Assembly (NCBI GenBank): GCA_016234205.1
Contig: JACRGN010000142.1
Span: 1-5,179 of the forward strand
DNA length: 5,179 nt
From: Nitrospinota bacterium
GTDB taxonomy: Bacteria > Nitrospinota > Nitrospinia > UBA9942
Direction of reading: 5' to 3'
The first letter of the stretch is position 1. Every line of letters begins with the position of its first letter. The translations under genes and the position numbers were made by a program. This document shows positions 4,839 through 5,179 of this stretch, one piece after another. The notes beneath the pieces are model-generated. The model saw only the letters and a program-made list of their open reading frames with translations. It ran no database searches and was not told the origin of the DNA.

Positions 4839-5179
4839 TGGTCATGTCAACTTTTTTACGATGTCCCTTAAATCTCTTCAGTCTAAAGATGCCCTCCCTC
4901 TCCTTCTCCTCCAGCATCCTCTGAATATACTTAATCCTCTTCTCCAGAGATGGGATTAATATATCATCAAGTGCATTTATCCTGCGGCTGGTTGTCTGAA
5001 TCTCGATTCCCAATCTCTTAAGCCTTACCTCCTTTGAGGCTACGGAAACAATACTGCCCAGCACATCTTCAAACTTTTCCGTTACTTCATTGAGCCTATA
5101 AGGCTCGGATATAGGTGATGTTCCCCTCGCATCTATCGCCCTCTTTAAATTTACCTCCTCTATCTCAGGAACTATAACA
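4753..5179 (-). CDS. atpD: V/A-type ATP synthase subunit D (partial, 3' part)
   Basis: The frame is open to the right edge; 141 codons are visible and the N-terminal third lies outside. The product begins VIVPEIEEVNLKRAI and continues through YRLNEVTEKFEDVLGSIVSVASKEVRLKRLGIEIQTTSRRINALDDILIPSLEKRIKYIQRMLEEKEREGIFRLKRFK, the conserved C-terminal half of subunit D. This subunit is the central rotor shaft, an antiparallel coiled coil that turns inside the A3B3 head and links it to the membrane ring. Presence of subunit D implies a V/A-type ATPase, usually encoded in one operon with D near the end, in agreement with this gene being followed by no ATPase gene. The GTG at 5064-5062 is an internal valine, not a start. 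Residues from about 114 of the visible part (IKNPKSEILNSKQ...) are translated repeat DNA. A one-base change in the A6 run at 4857-4852 would end the protein at once after HRKK, so a frameshift is possible. Confidence 0.9.
   Translation of the reverse strand, partial: VIVPEIEEVNLKRAIDARGTSPISEPYRLNEVTEKFEDVLGSIVSVASKEVRLKRLGIEIQTTSRRINALDDILIPSLEKRIKYIQRMLEEKEREGIFRLKRFKGHRKKVDMTIKNPKSEILNSKQYQMFKIKNSKQQPIW

Noticed and set aside
5062..5064. GTG start for a 103-residue protein at the right end
   Set aside because: The upstream in-frame sequence to 5178 matches ATPase subunit D, so this is an internal valine.

Overview
The window reads as a piece of an AT-leaning bacterial chromosome, probably from an anaerobic or sediment/subsurface lineage of the Nitrospirota or deltaproteobacterial kind. 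That placement is an inference from three things together: a V/A-type ATPase subunit, a small diheme c-type cytochrome lipoprotein, and a radical-SAM YgiQ protein. No taxonomic marker is present. There are no RNA genes, CRISPR arrays, transposase genes or phage genes.

Layout. (1) 1-387 (+) is the 3' end of a gene whose product resembles the C-terminal barrel of PgaB-type polysaccharide enzymes. (2) Convergent to it, 420-2216 (-) is a complete YgiQ-family radical SAM protein. (3) 2217-2392 is a divergent intergenic region with a ~97-bp imperfect palindrome and T-rich short repeats. (4) 2393-3313 and 3306-4151 (+) are two overlapping genes for the membrane subunits of a dipeptide/oligopeptide ABC importer (DppB/DppC type), with no binding-protein or ATPase gene in view. 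(5) Convergent to them, 4236-4571 (-) is a diheme cytochrome c lipoprotein with a good sigma-70-type promoter directly upstream. (6) 4572-4752 contains an inverted pair of GTAG-headed hairpins (a REP/BIME-like element) and part of an A+T-rich repeat. (7) 4753-5179 (-) is the 3' part of V/A-type ATPase subunit D, probably the end of an ATPase operon that continues beyond the right edge.

The gene content is mostly ordinary. The unusual part is what lies between and inside the gene ends. Every gene junction carries a different short repeat family, and these repeats run into coding sequence. The ygiQ stop codon lies in a hexamer tandem repeat. The cytochrome's last ~13 residues and the ATPase D subunit's last ~27 residues are translated repeat DNA. 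The dppC N-terminus contains a 7-bp tandem repeat. The BIME-like pair shows two compensatory base-pair changes between its hairpins, which argues that the structure is maintained. A second theme is start architecture: ygiQ, dppB and the cytochrome gene lack a Shine-Dalgarno sequence and have a -10-like hexamer ending 5-7 bases before ATG, suggesting leaderless mRNAs, whereas the operon-internal dppC has a normal AAGGA ribosome site.
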